From DASSFG01 sp035547915 (GTDB lineage Bacteria; Planctomycetota; Planctomycetia; Pirellulales; JAICIG01): 13,298 nucleotides of DNA. Position 1 is the first letter of the stretch. Every line of letters starts with the position of its first letter. Of this stretch, positions 6,352 through 13,298 are shown one piece after another. A program made the translations under genes and the position numbers. Location: assembly GCA_035547915.1 (NCBI GenBank), contig DASZTS010000057.1:1-13298 (forward strand), written 5' to 3'. The notes under the pieces were generated by a model, which was given only the letters and a program-made list of their open reading frames with translations, made no database searches and was not told the DNA's origin.

Positions 6352-9300
6352 ATGGTCGACCATCGCCTTGCCCAGCAACTAGAGAAAGTGGCCCTGCGGG
6401 TCCGCCGCTTGCGGTTCTGGCGTGGTCTGGCGCTGGCCTGGGTGTTGGCCGCGGCGACGGGTTTGGCGCTGGTCGGTCTCGGCCAAGGCGCGGGCTGGCA
6501 TGTGCCAAACGCGAGCGCGATCGTCTGCGGCATCGCGGTGTTGGTGGCGGTGGTCGGCGGGTGGTTGGCTCATACCTCGGCGCGCGACAATCACGCGATC
6601 GCCGAGCGCGTCGAAACGGCCTTTCCCGAGCTGAAGTCGTGTCTGCTCACGGCGCTCGAGCAGCGCCCCACGCTGCCCAACGGACGACTCGGCTTCTTGC
6701 AAGACCGCGTGGTCCGCCAGGCGCTCAACCACGCCTACGGGCACAGTTGGTCGCGCATCGTACCCACCTCGCAGATCGCCGGGGCTTTTCTGGCGAATGC
6801 CGTGGCGTTTGGCGTTCTGGTTACCGTGCTCGTGGGTCTCTCCTCGAAGTCGGCCGAGCGCCGCGCCGCAGTCGCTGCATTGGCCGAGCAACTGAACGGG
6901 CAGATCGATTCACTCGCCATGACCGTAGAGCCCGGTGACGCAGAGGTCGAACGGGGCACGAGCCTGCTCGTGCTGGCCCGCTTTCAAGGTCCGCAGCCAG
7001 CCACCGCGACGCTTGTGCAGACTGCCGTCGGCGGCGAGGCCGTGCGGCTCGGCATGGCCAAGAGCCTCGACGACCCAGTCTTCGGTGGTCGCATTCCGGT
7101 TGTCAACGAGCCGCTCGATTACCAGGTCGAGATGGCCGACGTGACCAGCCAGATCTACCACGTGATGGTCTTCGAATATCCCAAGCTGGTGCGGGCCGAT
7201 GCCCGGCTCGAGTATCCGGAATACACGGAGATGGCGGCGAAGGTCGTGCAAGATGTGCGCACGGTCTCGGCCGTCGAGGGGACGCAGGTGACCTGGCTCT
7301 GCCATCTCAACAAGCCGGTCGTCTCGGCCACGTTGACCGAGGACGGCGGCGCGCCTGTCGAATTGGCCGCGTCGGCGGATGATCCGCTCGCGCGGCAAGC
7401 GACGTGGACGTGCGACAGATCGCGCAAGCTGCGATTGGTGCTCGTCGACGATCGCGGCCGCAAGAACAAGAACCCCATCGAACTGGCGATCCATGTGCTG
7501 CCCAACAAGCCGCCCGACCTGAAATTGGCCTTCCCGACGCACGACGTCGAGGTCTCGCCGCTCGAAGAGACCGATGTCAAGGCGACCGCCTGGGACGATT
7601 TTGGTTTGAAGCGATTCGGGCTGACGTACGCGCTCGCCGGAGCCGAACCGGTCGAGGTGGTGTTGGGAGAGAAGGCTGCGGCGAAGGAGCGTCGTGAGTT
7701 GGCGCACATCATCCGTCTCGAAGAGTTGCAGGCCGAGCCCGATCAGCTCCTGTCGTACCATTTCTGGGCCGAAGACGCCGGTCCGGACGGCGAGCCGCGA
7801 CGCGTCGAGAGCGATATGTATTTTGCCGAGGTGCGCCCCTTCGACGAAATCTTCCGGCAGGGGCAGCAGCCGCCCGGCGGAGCACAGCAGCAACAACAGC
7901 AAGGGGGCGAGAATGCGCAGGCCGCCGAACAGTTGCTCAAATTACAGAAAGACATTGTCAATGCCACGTGGAAGGTGATCCGCCGCGAAACACGGCCCGA
8001 GCTGTCGGCCGGTTTCGGAGGCGACGTACAGTCAATCCACGAATCGCAGTCGTCGGCGCTCGAACAGGCGAGCAGCCTGGGTCAGAAACTGACCGATCCG
8101 CGGTCGCAAGCGCACGCGGCAGAAGTGAGCAAGGCGATGCAGCAGGCGATCGATCGATTGCAGGCCGCGCAAGATGGGCCGTCCGCCGAGCCGATGCGTG
8201 CCGCACTGACCGCCGAGCAGGCCGCCTATCAGGCGTTGCTCAAGCTGCGTGCTCGCGAGCACAGCGTCGTTCGCGGGCAACAGCAAGGCGGAGGTGGTGG
8301 CGGTGGACAGAGCCGTTCGCAGCAGCAGCTTCAACAGTTGGAGTTGAAGAACGACGAAAACCGTTACGAGACGCAGCGCACCGCCCAATCGCAGTCACAG
8401 TCGCCCGAGCAACGCGAGACCCGGCAGGTGCTCAACCGGCTGAACGAGTTGGCCCGCCGCCAGTCCGATCTGAACGAACGGCTGAAGGAACTGCAATCGG
8501 CATTGGAGGAGGCGCAGAACGAGGAACAGCGGGAAGAGATTCGCCGTCAGCTCAAACGGCTACGCGAGGAAGAGGAAGAGATCCTGCGCGACACCGATGA
8601 GTTGAAGGGCCGCATGGATCAGTCCGACAACCAGGAGCGCATGGCCGAGGCCCGCGAGCGGCTCGACGAGACGCGCGACCAGGTGCGGCGGGCCGGCGAA
8701 GCGCTGGCCGAGGAGAAGGTCTCGCAGGCGGCTGCGGCCGGCACCCGGGCCGAGCGCGATTTTCAGGAACTGCGCAACGATTTCCGTCGTCGGGCGGCGG
8801 GTCAGTTCGGCGAGCAGGTGCGCCAGATGCGCGATGACGCCCGGCAGCTCGACGAGAAGGAGAAGCAGATCGCCGAGCGTCTGGCCGACGACGGTGCGAA
8901 GCCCGGCGAACGGGGAGAGAAATCGCTGCGTGACGACAACCAACGAGACAAGGTTCCAACCGAACTGGCGCAGCAGAAGGAGCGGTTGGCAGAGCTACTG
9001 AACCAGATGCGCGAGACGATCGCCGAAGCCGAGTCGCCCGAGCCGTTACTGGCCGAGCAGCTCTACGACACGGCCCGCAAGATTCAGGAACAGAACCTCG
9101 ACCAGGCCTTGCAGGCGGCCGAATTGTCGGTGCGGCGAGGTCTGACGGACGATGCCCGTGAGCAAGAGCGTATCGCCGGCAAAGGGATCGGTGAGTTGCG
9201 GCAAGGCATCGAGCGCGCGGCCGAGAGTGTGCTGGGTGACGACACCGAGGCCTTGCGACGAGCGCGCGAGGAGCTGGACCGCCTGAGCGCGGAACTGGGC

Positions 9301-10257
9301 GGCGAGATCGCTCGCAATCTCGGTGAAGATGAGCAGCCCGGCCCAGGCGACGATCAGGAATCGCCCGCGGCACCGCGTCGATCGCGTTCACCCGGCGAAC
9401 GCCAAGGACCCGGTAATCGCCAAAGTCCGGGTGATAACCAAGAGCCCGGCCGCGAACGTGGCGCAGCGAACGAAAAGGGACAGTCATCCGCGGAGGATGG
9501 TCAGGAGACGGGCGAGCAAAATCCGCAAGGCTCGGGCCAGCAACGACCGGGACAGCAACAACAAGGCAGGCAAGAATCCGGCCGGGAAGGGCCAGACCAG
9601 GAAGGAGCTGGCGGCGAGGAATCAAATCAGCAAACGCCTCGCTCTGGCGGTTCCTCGCCGAGCCAGCAGGGCGGGCCCAACGAGTCGGGGCAGCCTGGCC
9701 AGGAGGGCCAATCAAACCAGCCCGGCAACCAGACGTCTGGCGGTCAAACGCCCGGTAACCAAAACCCCGGCTCCGAGCGCGGGCGAGGCGGAGCACGTGG
9801 TCAGGGCGGCAATCAACGCCGGGGTGAACGTCTGGCCGGTGGCACGCCGGCGGGCGCGGCCGACCCTACGGGCCTCGGCGGCTTCGATAATTTCCTCGAT
9901 TCGGGCCAGCGTGCCCGAGCGCCGATCGCCGGCGAAGACTTCCGCGACTGGTCGGACCGCCTGCGCGACGTCGAGGAGATGATCGACGATCCCGAACTGC
10001 GCGCCCGTGCGGCCCGCATTCGCGAGCGCGCGAGAGACGTGCGCGGCGAGTTGAAGCGTCACTCGCAGTTGCCGAATTGGGATCTGGTGAAAGTCGACGT
10101 CCTGCGGCCGCTCTATGAGCTGCGTGATCGCGTGGCCGAAGAGCTGCTGCGTCGTACCTCGAAGGACGCGCTCTTGCCGCTCGATCGCGATCCCGTGCCG
10201 CCCAAATATTCGGAGAAGATGCGTCGCTACTATGAGCGTCTGGGGAGCGGCCGATGA
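6352..10257 (+). CDS. Giant membrane-anchored coiled-coil protein, DUF4175-like
   Basis: A 1301-residue protein of unknown function. Three hydrophobic segments near the N-terminus (about 23-44, 54-75 and 142-164) anchor it in the inner membrane. Residues 170-510 look like beta-rich, Ig-like extracytoplasmic modules. A Q6 run sits at 512-517. A long charged E/R/Q helical region at about 525-985 has strong coiled-coil character. A G/Q/P/S/E low-complexity segment covers about 993-1168. A compact conserved-looking C-terminal module (about 1185-1301) has GEDFRDWSDRLRDVEEMIDD and ends LDRDPVPPKYSEKMRRYYERLG. I recall similar proteins annotated DUF4175 or unknown beside MoxR/DUF58/VWA genes in planctomycetes; no MoxR or DUF58 gene is in this window. 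Start: ATG 6352 has GAAGG ten bases upstream and directly precedes the anchor; ATG 6304 is an alternative. The stop overlaps the next start by ATGA, implying coupled translation and a shared role, probably in the envelope. Confidence 0.85.
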   Translation: MVDHRLAQQLEKVALRVRRLRFWRGLALAWVLAAATGLALVGLGQGAGWHVPNASAIVCGIAVLVAVVGGWLAHTSARDNHAIAERVETAFPELKSCLLTALEQRPTLPNGRLGFLQDRVVRQALNHAYGHSWSRIVPTSQIAGAFLANAVAFGVLVTVLVGLSSKSAERRAAVAALAEQLNGQIDSLAMTVEPGDAEVERGTSLLVLARFQGPQPATATLVQTAVGGEAVRLGMAKSLDDPVFGGRIPVVNEPLDYQVEMADVTSQIYHVMVFEYPKLVRADARLEYPEYTEMAAKVVQDVRTVSAVEGTQVTWLCHLNKPVVSATLTEDGGAPVELAASADDPLARQATWTCDRSRKLRLVLVDDRGRKNKNPIELAIHVLPNKPPDLKLAFPTHDVEVSPLEETDVKATAWDDFGLKRFGLTYALAGAEPVEVVLGEKAAAKERRELAHIIRLEELQAEPDQLLSYHFWAEDAGPDGEPRRVESDMYFAEVRPFDEIFRQGQQPPGGAQQQQQQGGENAQAAEQLLKLQKDIVNATWKVIRRETRPELSAGFGGDVQSIHESQSSALEQASSLGQKLTDPRSQAHAAEVSKAMQQAIDRLQAAQDGPSAEPMRAALTAEQAAYQALLKLRAREHSVVRGQQQGGGGGGGQSRSQQQLQQLELKNDENRYETQRTAQSQSQSPEQRETRQVLNRLNELARRQSDLNERLKELQSALEEAQNEEQREEIRRQLKRLREEEEEILRDTDELKGRMDQSDNQERMAEARERLDETRDQVRRAGEALAEEKVSQAAAAGTRAERDFQELRNDFRRRAAGQFGEQVRQMRDDARQLDEKEKQIAERLADDGAKPGERGEKSLRDDNQRDKVPTELAQQKERLAELLNQMRETIAEAESPEPLLAEQLYDTARKIQEQNLDQALQAAELSVRRGLTDDAREQERIAGKGIGELRQGIERAAESVLGDDTEALRRAREELDRLSAELGGEIARNLGEDEQPGPGDDQESPAAPRRSRSPGERQGPGNRQSPGDNQEPGRERGAANEKGQSSAEDGQETGEQNPQGSGQQRPGQQQQGRQESGREGPDQEGAGGEESNQQTPRSGGSSPSQQGGPNESGQPGQEGQSNQPGNQTSGGQTPGNQNPGSERGRGGARGQGGNQRRGERLAGGTPAGAADPTGLGGFDNFLDSGQRARAPIAGEDFRDWSDRLRDVEEMIDDPELRARAARIRERARDVRGELKRHSQLPNWDLVKVDVLRPLYELRDRVAEELLRRTSKDALLPLDRDPVPPKYSEKMRRYYERLGSGR
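9331..9855 (+). repeat. Low-complexity G/Q/P/S/E-rich coding segment
   Basis: About 175 codons inside the long coiled-coil gene encode almost only G, Q, P, S, E, N and R, with recurring short words such as PG-x-x-QxPG, GQQ and NQ-x-PG. No hydrophobic or cysteine residues interrupt it, so it is probably a disordered, flexible linker joining the coiled-coil part to the C-terminal module. The periodicity is irregular and no exact tandem DNA repeat is evident. Confidence 0.7.
10242..10247 (+). promoter_or_regulatory. Shine-Dalgarno site for the VWA gene, inside the upstream gene
   Basis: GGGGAG lies six bases before the ATG at 10254, within the last codons of the preceding gene. Together with the ATGA stop/start overlap it indicates translational coupling and fixes the start. 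Confidence 0.7.
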
Positions 10258-12611
10258 TCTTGGCCGAGGTGGTGCTGGGGGCGCGCGACTGGCTGGGGTG
10301 GGCGGCGGCCCTGACGACGGCGGCGTTCGTGGCGCTCCTCTGGTCTTATTGGCGGTCGGGCGCGGCGGCCGGCGTCCGCTTCGCCGCCGGCGCGCTGAAG
10401 ACGGCCGGCGTTGTGGCACTGGCGGTCTGCCTGATCGAGCCGCTCTTCAGCGGCACACGGCCGCGGCCCAAGAGCAATCTTTTTCTGCTCGTGGCCGACA
10501 ACAGCCGCAGCCTGCAAGTACACGACCACCATGGCCGACAAACGCGCGGCCAAGAATTACAGCAACATCTGGCGGCCGATGCGGCCTGGCTCACGCGCTT
10601 GGAGCAGGATTTCGACGTCCGGTCGTATTCGTTCGATTCGCACGTCGAGCCGGTGAACGACTTCAAGCAACTCGCGTTCGATGGCGACTCTACGGCGCTC
10701 GCCGGTGCGCTCTCGTTGCTGCATGAGCGCTTCGAGGGTCGACCCGTCGCCGGCGTGCTGTTGTTCACCGACGGCAATGCCACCGACGTGGGCAATGACT
10801 CTCGTTGGGAGGCTCTGCCACCCATCTATCCCGTGACGCTCGGCTCCGACGACGGGCTGGCCGACGTGAGCGTGCCGCGTGTGTCGGTCAGCCAGACCAA
10901 TTTCGAGTCGGCCCCCGTGACGATTGTGGCGGAGGTCGAGGGTCACGGCACCGGCGGCAAGGGGCTCGTGCTCCGCGTGCTCGACGAGAACGGGAAGGTC
11001 GTCGAACGTCGCGAGGTATCGAATTACGTCGACGGCAAACGGCTCGTCGAGCGGTTCGAGCTGCGGCCGGAGCGGCCGGGCATCAGCTTCTACACGGTGC
11101 AAGCGGCGCTGGCAGGCGAAGAGAAGTTGGCCGACACGCCGGAAAAGTCGATCGAAGCCACGCTCATCAACAATCGCCGGCTGGCGATGGTTGACCGCGC
11201 CGGCGGCCCTTACCGCATCCTCTATGTGTGTGGACGGCCGAACTGGGAGTTCAAATTCCTCCGCCGAGCCCTGGAAGAAGACAACGAGCTCAACCTGGTC
11301 GGCCTGGTGCGTATCGCCAAGAAGGAACCGAAGTTCACCTTCCGTGGCCGGCCGGGCGAACGTACGAACCCGCTGTACCGTGGCTTCGGAAACCAGGCCG
11401 ACGAGCAGGCCGAACAGTACGACGAGCCGGTGCTCATCCGGCTCGGCCTGTCCGACGACGACAAGGACGAACTGAAGGGCGGGTTTCCCAAGGGGGCCGA
11501 AGATCTATTCCGCTACCACGCCTTGATCTTCGACGACATGGAAAGCGGCTTCTTCACGCACGACCAGATGTCGCTCGTGCAACAATTCGTCAGCCAGCGC
11601 GGGGGCGGGTTCTTGATGTTGGGCGGCCCCAACAGTTTCGGCAACGGCAAGTATCAGCGCACGCCCGTCGGGGAACTGTTGCCCATCTATCTCGACCGCG
11701 GCTCGGCGACCGCGTCGGACGACACCTACCGACTCTGGCTCACGCGCGAAGGCTGGCTGCAACCGTGGGTCCGCCTGCGCACGACCGAGACCGACGAACA
11801 GCAGCGGCTGGACGAAATGCCACCCTTCAAGATCGTAACGCAGGCCGGCGCCATCAAGCCCGGCGCGTCTGTCTTGGCAAGCGTGCGAAATCAGGGCGGC
11901 GAGATGCTGCCGGCCCTCATCGTGCAGCCGTTCGGCCGCGGCCGCGCGGCGGCGCTCACCGTGGGCGACCTCTGGCGCTGGAACCTGCATCGCAAGGAAG
12001 GGACCGAGAGCGACCTGGAAAAGGCCTGGCGACAGACCGTCCGCTGGCTGGTGGCCGACGTTCCACAGCGCGTCGAGGTGGAGACCGAGCGTCGCAAGGA
12101 CGATCCGAACCAGGGCACGCACATCACGGTGCGCGTCCGTGACAAGCTCTTCGAACCGCTCGACAACGCATCGGTCGCAGTACACGTCACGACGCCCGAA
12201 CGACGCACCATCGAGTTGACGGCCGAGCCCAGCGAACAGTCGGCCGGCGCCTACGAGACGAGCTTCGCCTCGCGCACTCCAGGCGCCTATCGGGCTAAGG
12301 TGGTGGCGAAGGCCGAAGACGCCAGCGAGATCGGCCAGCGAGAGACGGGTTGGACCGTCGAACCGTCCGTCGAAGAGCTCCTCACCCTCAAGCCCAACCG
12401 CGAGCTGCTGTCGCGGATTGCCGAATCGACCGGCGGCGAAATGGTTTCGGCCGATGGCCTAGACGCTTTCGTCTCTGGCCTCCCCAACCGCAAAGTACCC
12501 GTGACCGACACCTGGACCTACCCACTCTGGCACCAATGGCCCGTCTTCCTCCTCGCCATCGCCTGCCTCATCGGCGAGTGGGGCCTGCGACGCGCGAAGG
12601 GCCTGCCGTGA
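10254..12611 (+). CDS. Membrane protein with VWA and glutamine-amidotransferase-like domains
   Basis: A 785-residue inner-membrane protein. Two N-terminal helices (about 13-31 and 44-64) precede a von Willebrand A domain with a complete MIDAS: D82-N-S84-R-S86, T147 and D173 in LLFTDG. A beta-rich stretch follows (about 205-310). Next is a Rossmann-like glutamine-amidotransferase-like domain (about 317-480), beginning YRILYVCGRPNWEFKFLRRAL and including HALIFDD and GGGFLMLGGPNSFGNG. An Ig-like module lies at about 620-690, then LLSRIAESTGGE, and a last membrane helix at about 759-777. The expected nucleophile Cys of class I amidotransferases is absent at the GGPNS turn, so this domain is probably non-catalytic. 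The VWA metal site suggests binding of a protein partner outside the membrane, plausibly the coupled coiled-coil protein. Related planctomycete proteins are usually left as VWA or putative membrane protein; their job is unknown. Start ATG 10254 has GGGGAG six bases upstream. The last base of the stop is the first base of the inverted repeat that follows. Confidence 0.88.
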   Translation: MILAEVVLGARDWLGWAAALTTAAFVALLWSYWRSGAAAGVRFAAGALKTAGVVALAVCLIEPLFSGTRPRPKSNLFLLVADNSRSLQVHDHHGRQTRGQELQQHLAADAAWLTRLEQDFDVRSYSFDSHVEPVNDFKQLAFDGDSTALAGALSLLHERFEGRPVAGVLLFTDGNATDVGNDSRWEALPPIYPVTLGSDDGLADVSVPRVSVSQTNFESAPVTIVAEVEGHGTGGKGLVLRVLDENGKVVERREVSNYVDGKRLVERFELRPERPGISFYTVQAALAGEEKLADTPEKSIEATLINNRRLAMVDRAGGPYRILYVCGRPNWEFKFLRRALEEDNELNLVGLVRIAKKEPKFTFRGRPGERTNPLYRGFGNQADEQAEQYDEPVLIRLGLSDDDKDELKGGFPKGAEDLFRYHALIFDDMESGFFTHDQMSLVQQFVSQRGGGFLMLGGPNSFGNGKYQRTPVGELLPIYLDRGSATASDDTYRLWLTREGWLQPWVRLRTTETDEQQRLDEMPPFKIVTQAGAIKPGASVLASVRNQGGEMLPALIVQPFGRGRAAALTVGDLWRWNLHRKEGTESDLEKAWRQTVRWLVADVPQRVEVETERRKDDPNQGTHITVRVRDKLFEPLDNASVAVHVTTPERRTIELTAEPSEQSAGAYETSFASRTPGAYRAKVVAKAEDASEIGQRETGWTVEPSVEELLTLKPNRELLSRIAESTGGEMVSADGLDAFVSGLPNRKVPVTDTWTYPLWHQWPVFLLAIACLIGEWGLRRAKGLP

Positions 12612-12782
12612 TGTAGACGCGGCGGCTCGCCGTGTCTTGTAGTCAACCGACAAACATTCCCACCCGAATGAACGTCAAACGCCCATCGCCTTTCAATTCT
12701 CGTCGCCGCCTCAAACGGCGTACAGCCTCCGCTCGAATTTACACGAATCACGCCGCGACGCGGCGAGCCGCCGCGTCTACAT
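12611..12782. repeat. REPIN-like doublet of inverted GTAG-headed palindromes
   Basis: Two 26-base arms, 12611-12636 and 12757-12782, are inverted copies differing at one base (12633 T against the complement of 12760). Each arm is itself a hairpin: GACGCGGCG, three-base loop, then CGCCGTGTC on the left or CGCCGCGTC on the right. Each carries GTAG at its outer edge (12613-12616, and CTAC at 12777-12780 on the right), so both GTAGs face outward. That is the architecture known for REP sequences paired as REPINs, which are mobilised by IS200-like RAYT transposases acting in trans. The 120-base centre has no ORF. The element abuts the stop codon of the VWA gene, a usual REP position, and the hairpins may also end or protect its mRNA. 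A simple MITE or a terminator pair is the alternative reading. Confidence 0.65.
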
Positions 12783-13298
12783 TCACGCCTCATGCTCCGC
12801 CGTGAGGGGAGCGCGTCGTTGGAGAGAAAACCGGCCAGCTTGCCGCGCCGCTCTGGCGCGAGGGGACGCTCGAAGTTTCGGCATCGGAGGGCGAGATTAC
12901 TCTCAGCGACGACCTGGGCGATCTGAGCCTCCGGAGGAGGAGTTGGAGACTCAACAGATCAGGCCGTCGATGGGGGGTCTTCATCTCCGGCAGTTTGGGA
13001 GCACCCGTCGCGGGCACGCCGGCCGAAGCGAGCGCAAACCCTGCTAGCCCCGCCAGCCGGACGGCGGTGAAAGACAATCGGGGCGGCCGGAACATGAGCG
13101 TCTCGTCCGAACAGAACGGTACCCAATTCTATCATTCGCCGTCGGTCCGTCCCAGCAAGGGGTGCATAAGGGGATTTGTTTTTTCGCTGCCCTGGGCCAG
13201 TTGACCTGGGGAGTGAGCAAAGGTGCTGGGCTTGTCGCAGCCACTGGTTGAGCCAGCGCTCCGGAACAGCGTGTGGTAGTTTGTCCCTCGCACTTCCC
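12783..13298. other. Trailing stretch without a confident gene
   Basis: After the inverted-repeat element no gene can be supported with confidence. The only candidate is the short minus-strand ORF listed at 12790-13095. From 13096 to the end no frame looks coding on either strand. A T6 run at 13179-13184 has no stable hairpin before it. Short 4-base-stem hairpins near 13233 and 13256 are too weak to interpret. This may be the upstream region of a gene outside the window. Confidence 0.5.
12790..13095 (-). CDS. Possible small secreted-peptide ORF or gene remnant
   Basis: A 101-codon frame begins at ATG 13093-13095. Its first 32 residues resemble a Sec signal peptide: a basic start (FRPPR), a hydrophobic core (VRLAGLAGFALASAG) and a small-residue end (PATGAP). 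The remainder is rich in R, S, L and P, with no motif, and its codon bias weakens after about residue 45, so the frame may be broken there. In this stretch the opposite strand encodes, without a usable start, a plausible-looking segment containing REGTLEVSASEGEITLSDDLG (12856-12915), which could instead be the true remnant. No good Shine-Dalgarno site is seen. It could be a degraded exported-protein gene or a chance frame. Confidence 0.22.
   Translation of the reverse strand: MFRPPRLSFTAVRLAGLAGFALASAGVPATGAPKLPEMKTPHRRPDLLSLQLLLRRLRSPRSSLRVISPSDAETSSVPSRQSGAASWPVFSPTTRSPHGGA

Noticed and set aside
7885..7902. CAG/CAA triplet run as a microsatellite
   Set aside because: Only six glutamine codons, mixed CAG and CAA, within a Q-rich coding region. 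This is too short and interrupted to call a DNA repeat expansion.
8552..9796. A 414-codon open frame on the minus strand opposite the coiled-coil gene
   Set aside because: It is rich in R, P, A and S with no motif, exactly antisense to a gene with strong protein character. Long empty antisense frames are expected in GC-rich coding DNA.
13171..13210. Intrinsic terminator suggested by a T6 run
   Set aside because: No stable GC-rich hairpin precedes the T-run on the plus strand, or the matching A-run on the minus strand.
1..13298. CRISPR array, tRNA, rRNA or insertion sequence
   Set aside because: No regularly spaced direct repeats, no T-loop/acceptor pattern outside coding shadows, and no transposase or integrase motif was seen on either strand.

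Overview
The window looks like a high-GC bacterial chromosome segment, most likely from a planctomycete of the Pirellulales type. This placement is inferred from the long DUF4175-like protein coupled to a VWA/amidotransferase-like membrane protein, a gene pair I associate with planctomycetes, and from the codon usage. No database search was possible.

Layout. Bases 1-378 hold no gene I can support. A short CorA-like channel protein gene (379-1215, +) converges with a small cupin gene (1232-1705, -), 16 bases apart. Upstream of the cupin on the same strand lies mutS (1947-4613, -), complete with mismatch-binding, ATPase and clamp-binding motifs. A cluster of small palindromes follows its stop codon. 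Further upstream on the minus strand is an orphan Soj-type parA (4805-5635), with a strong Shine-Dalgarno site, a perfect TATAAT and a 16-base inverted repeat overlapping the promoter spacer. Divergent from parA is tadA (5804-6262, +), the tRNA A34 deaminase. After an 89-base gap come two translationally coupled genes: a 1301-residue membrane-anchored coiled-coil protein (6352-10257) and a 785-residue VWA plus glutamine-amidotransferase-like membrane protein (10254-12611), overlapping by ATGA. The last 687 bases hold no confident gene. They begin with a pair of inverted GTAG-headed hairpins (12611-12782) that has the architecture of a REPIN, followed by a possible small secreted-peptide ORF or gene remnant.

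Functionally this is mostly housekeeping (mismatch repair, tRNA wobble editing, a partition-type ATPase, a metal channel-like protein) next to a cell-envelope pair of unknown function. The points most worth a second look are the REPIN-like doublet, the coupled envelope pair, and the operator-like site in front of the orphan parA. I see no CRISPR array, tRNA, rRNA, transposase or phage gene.
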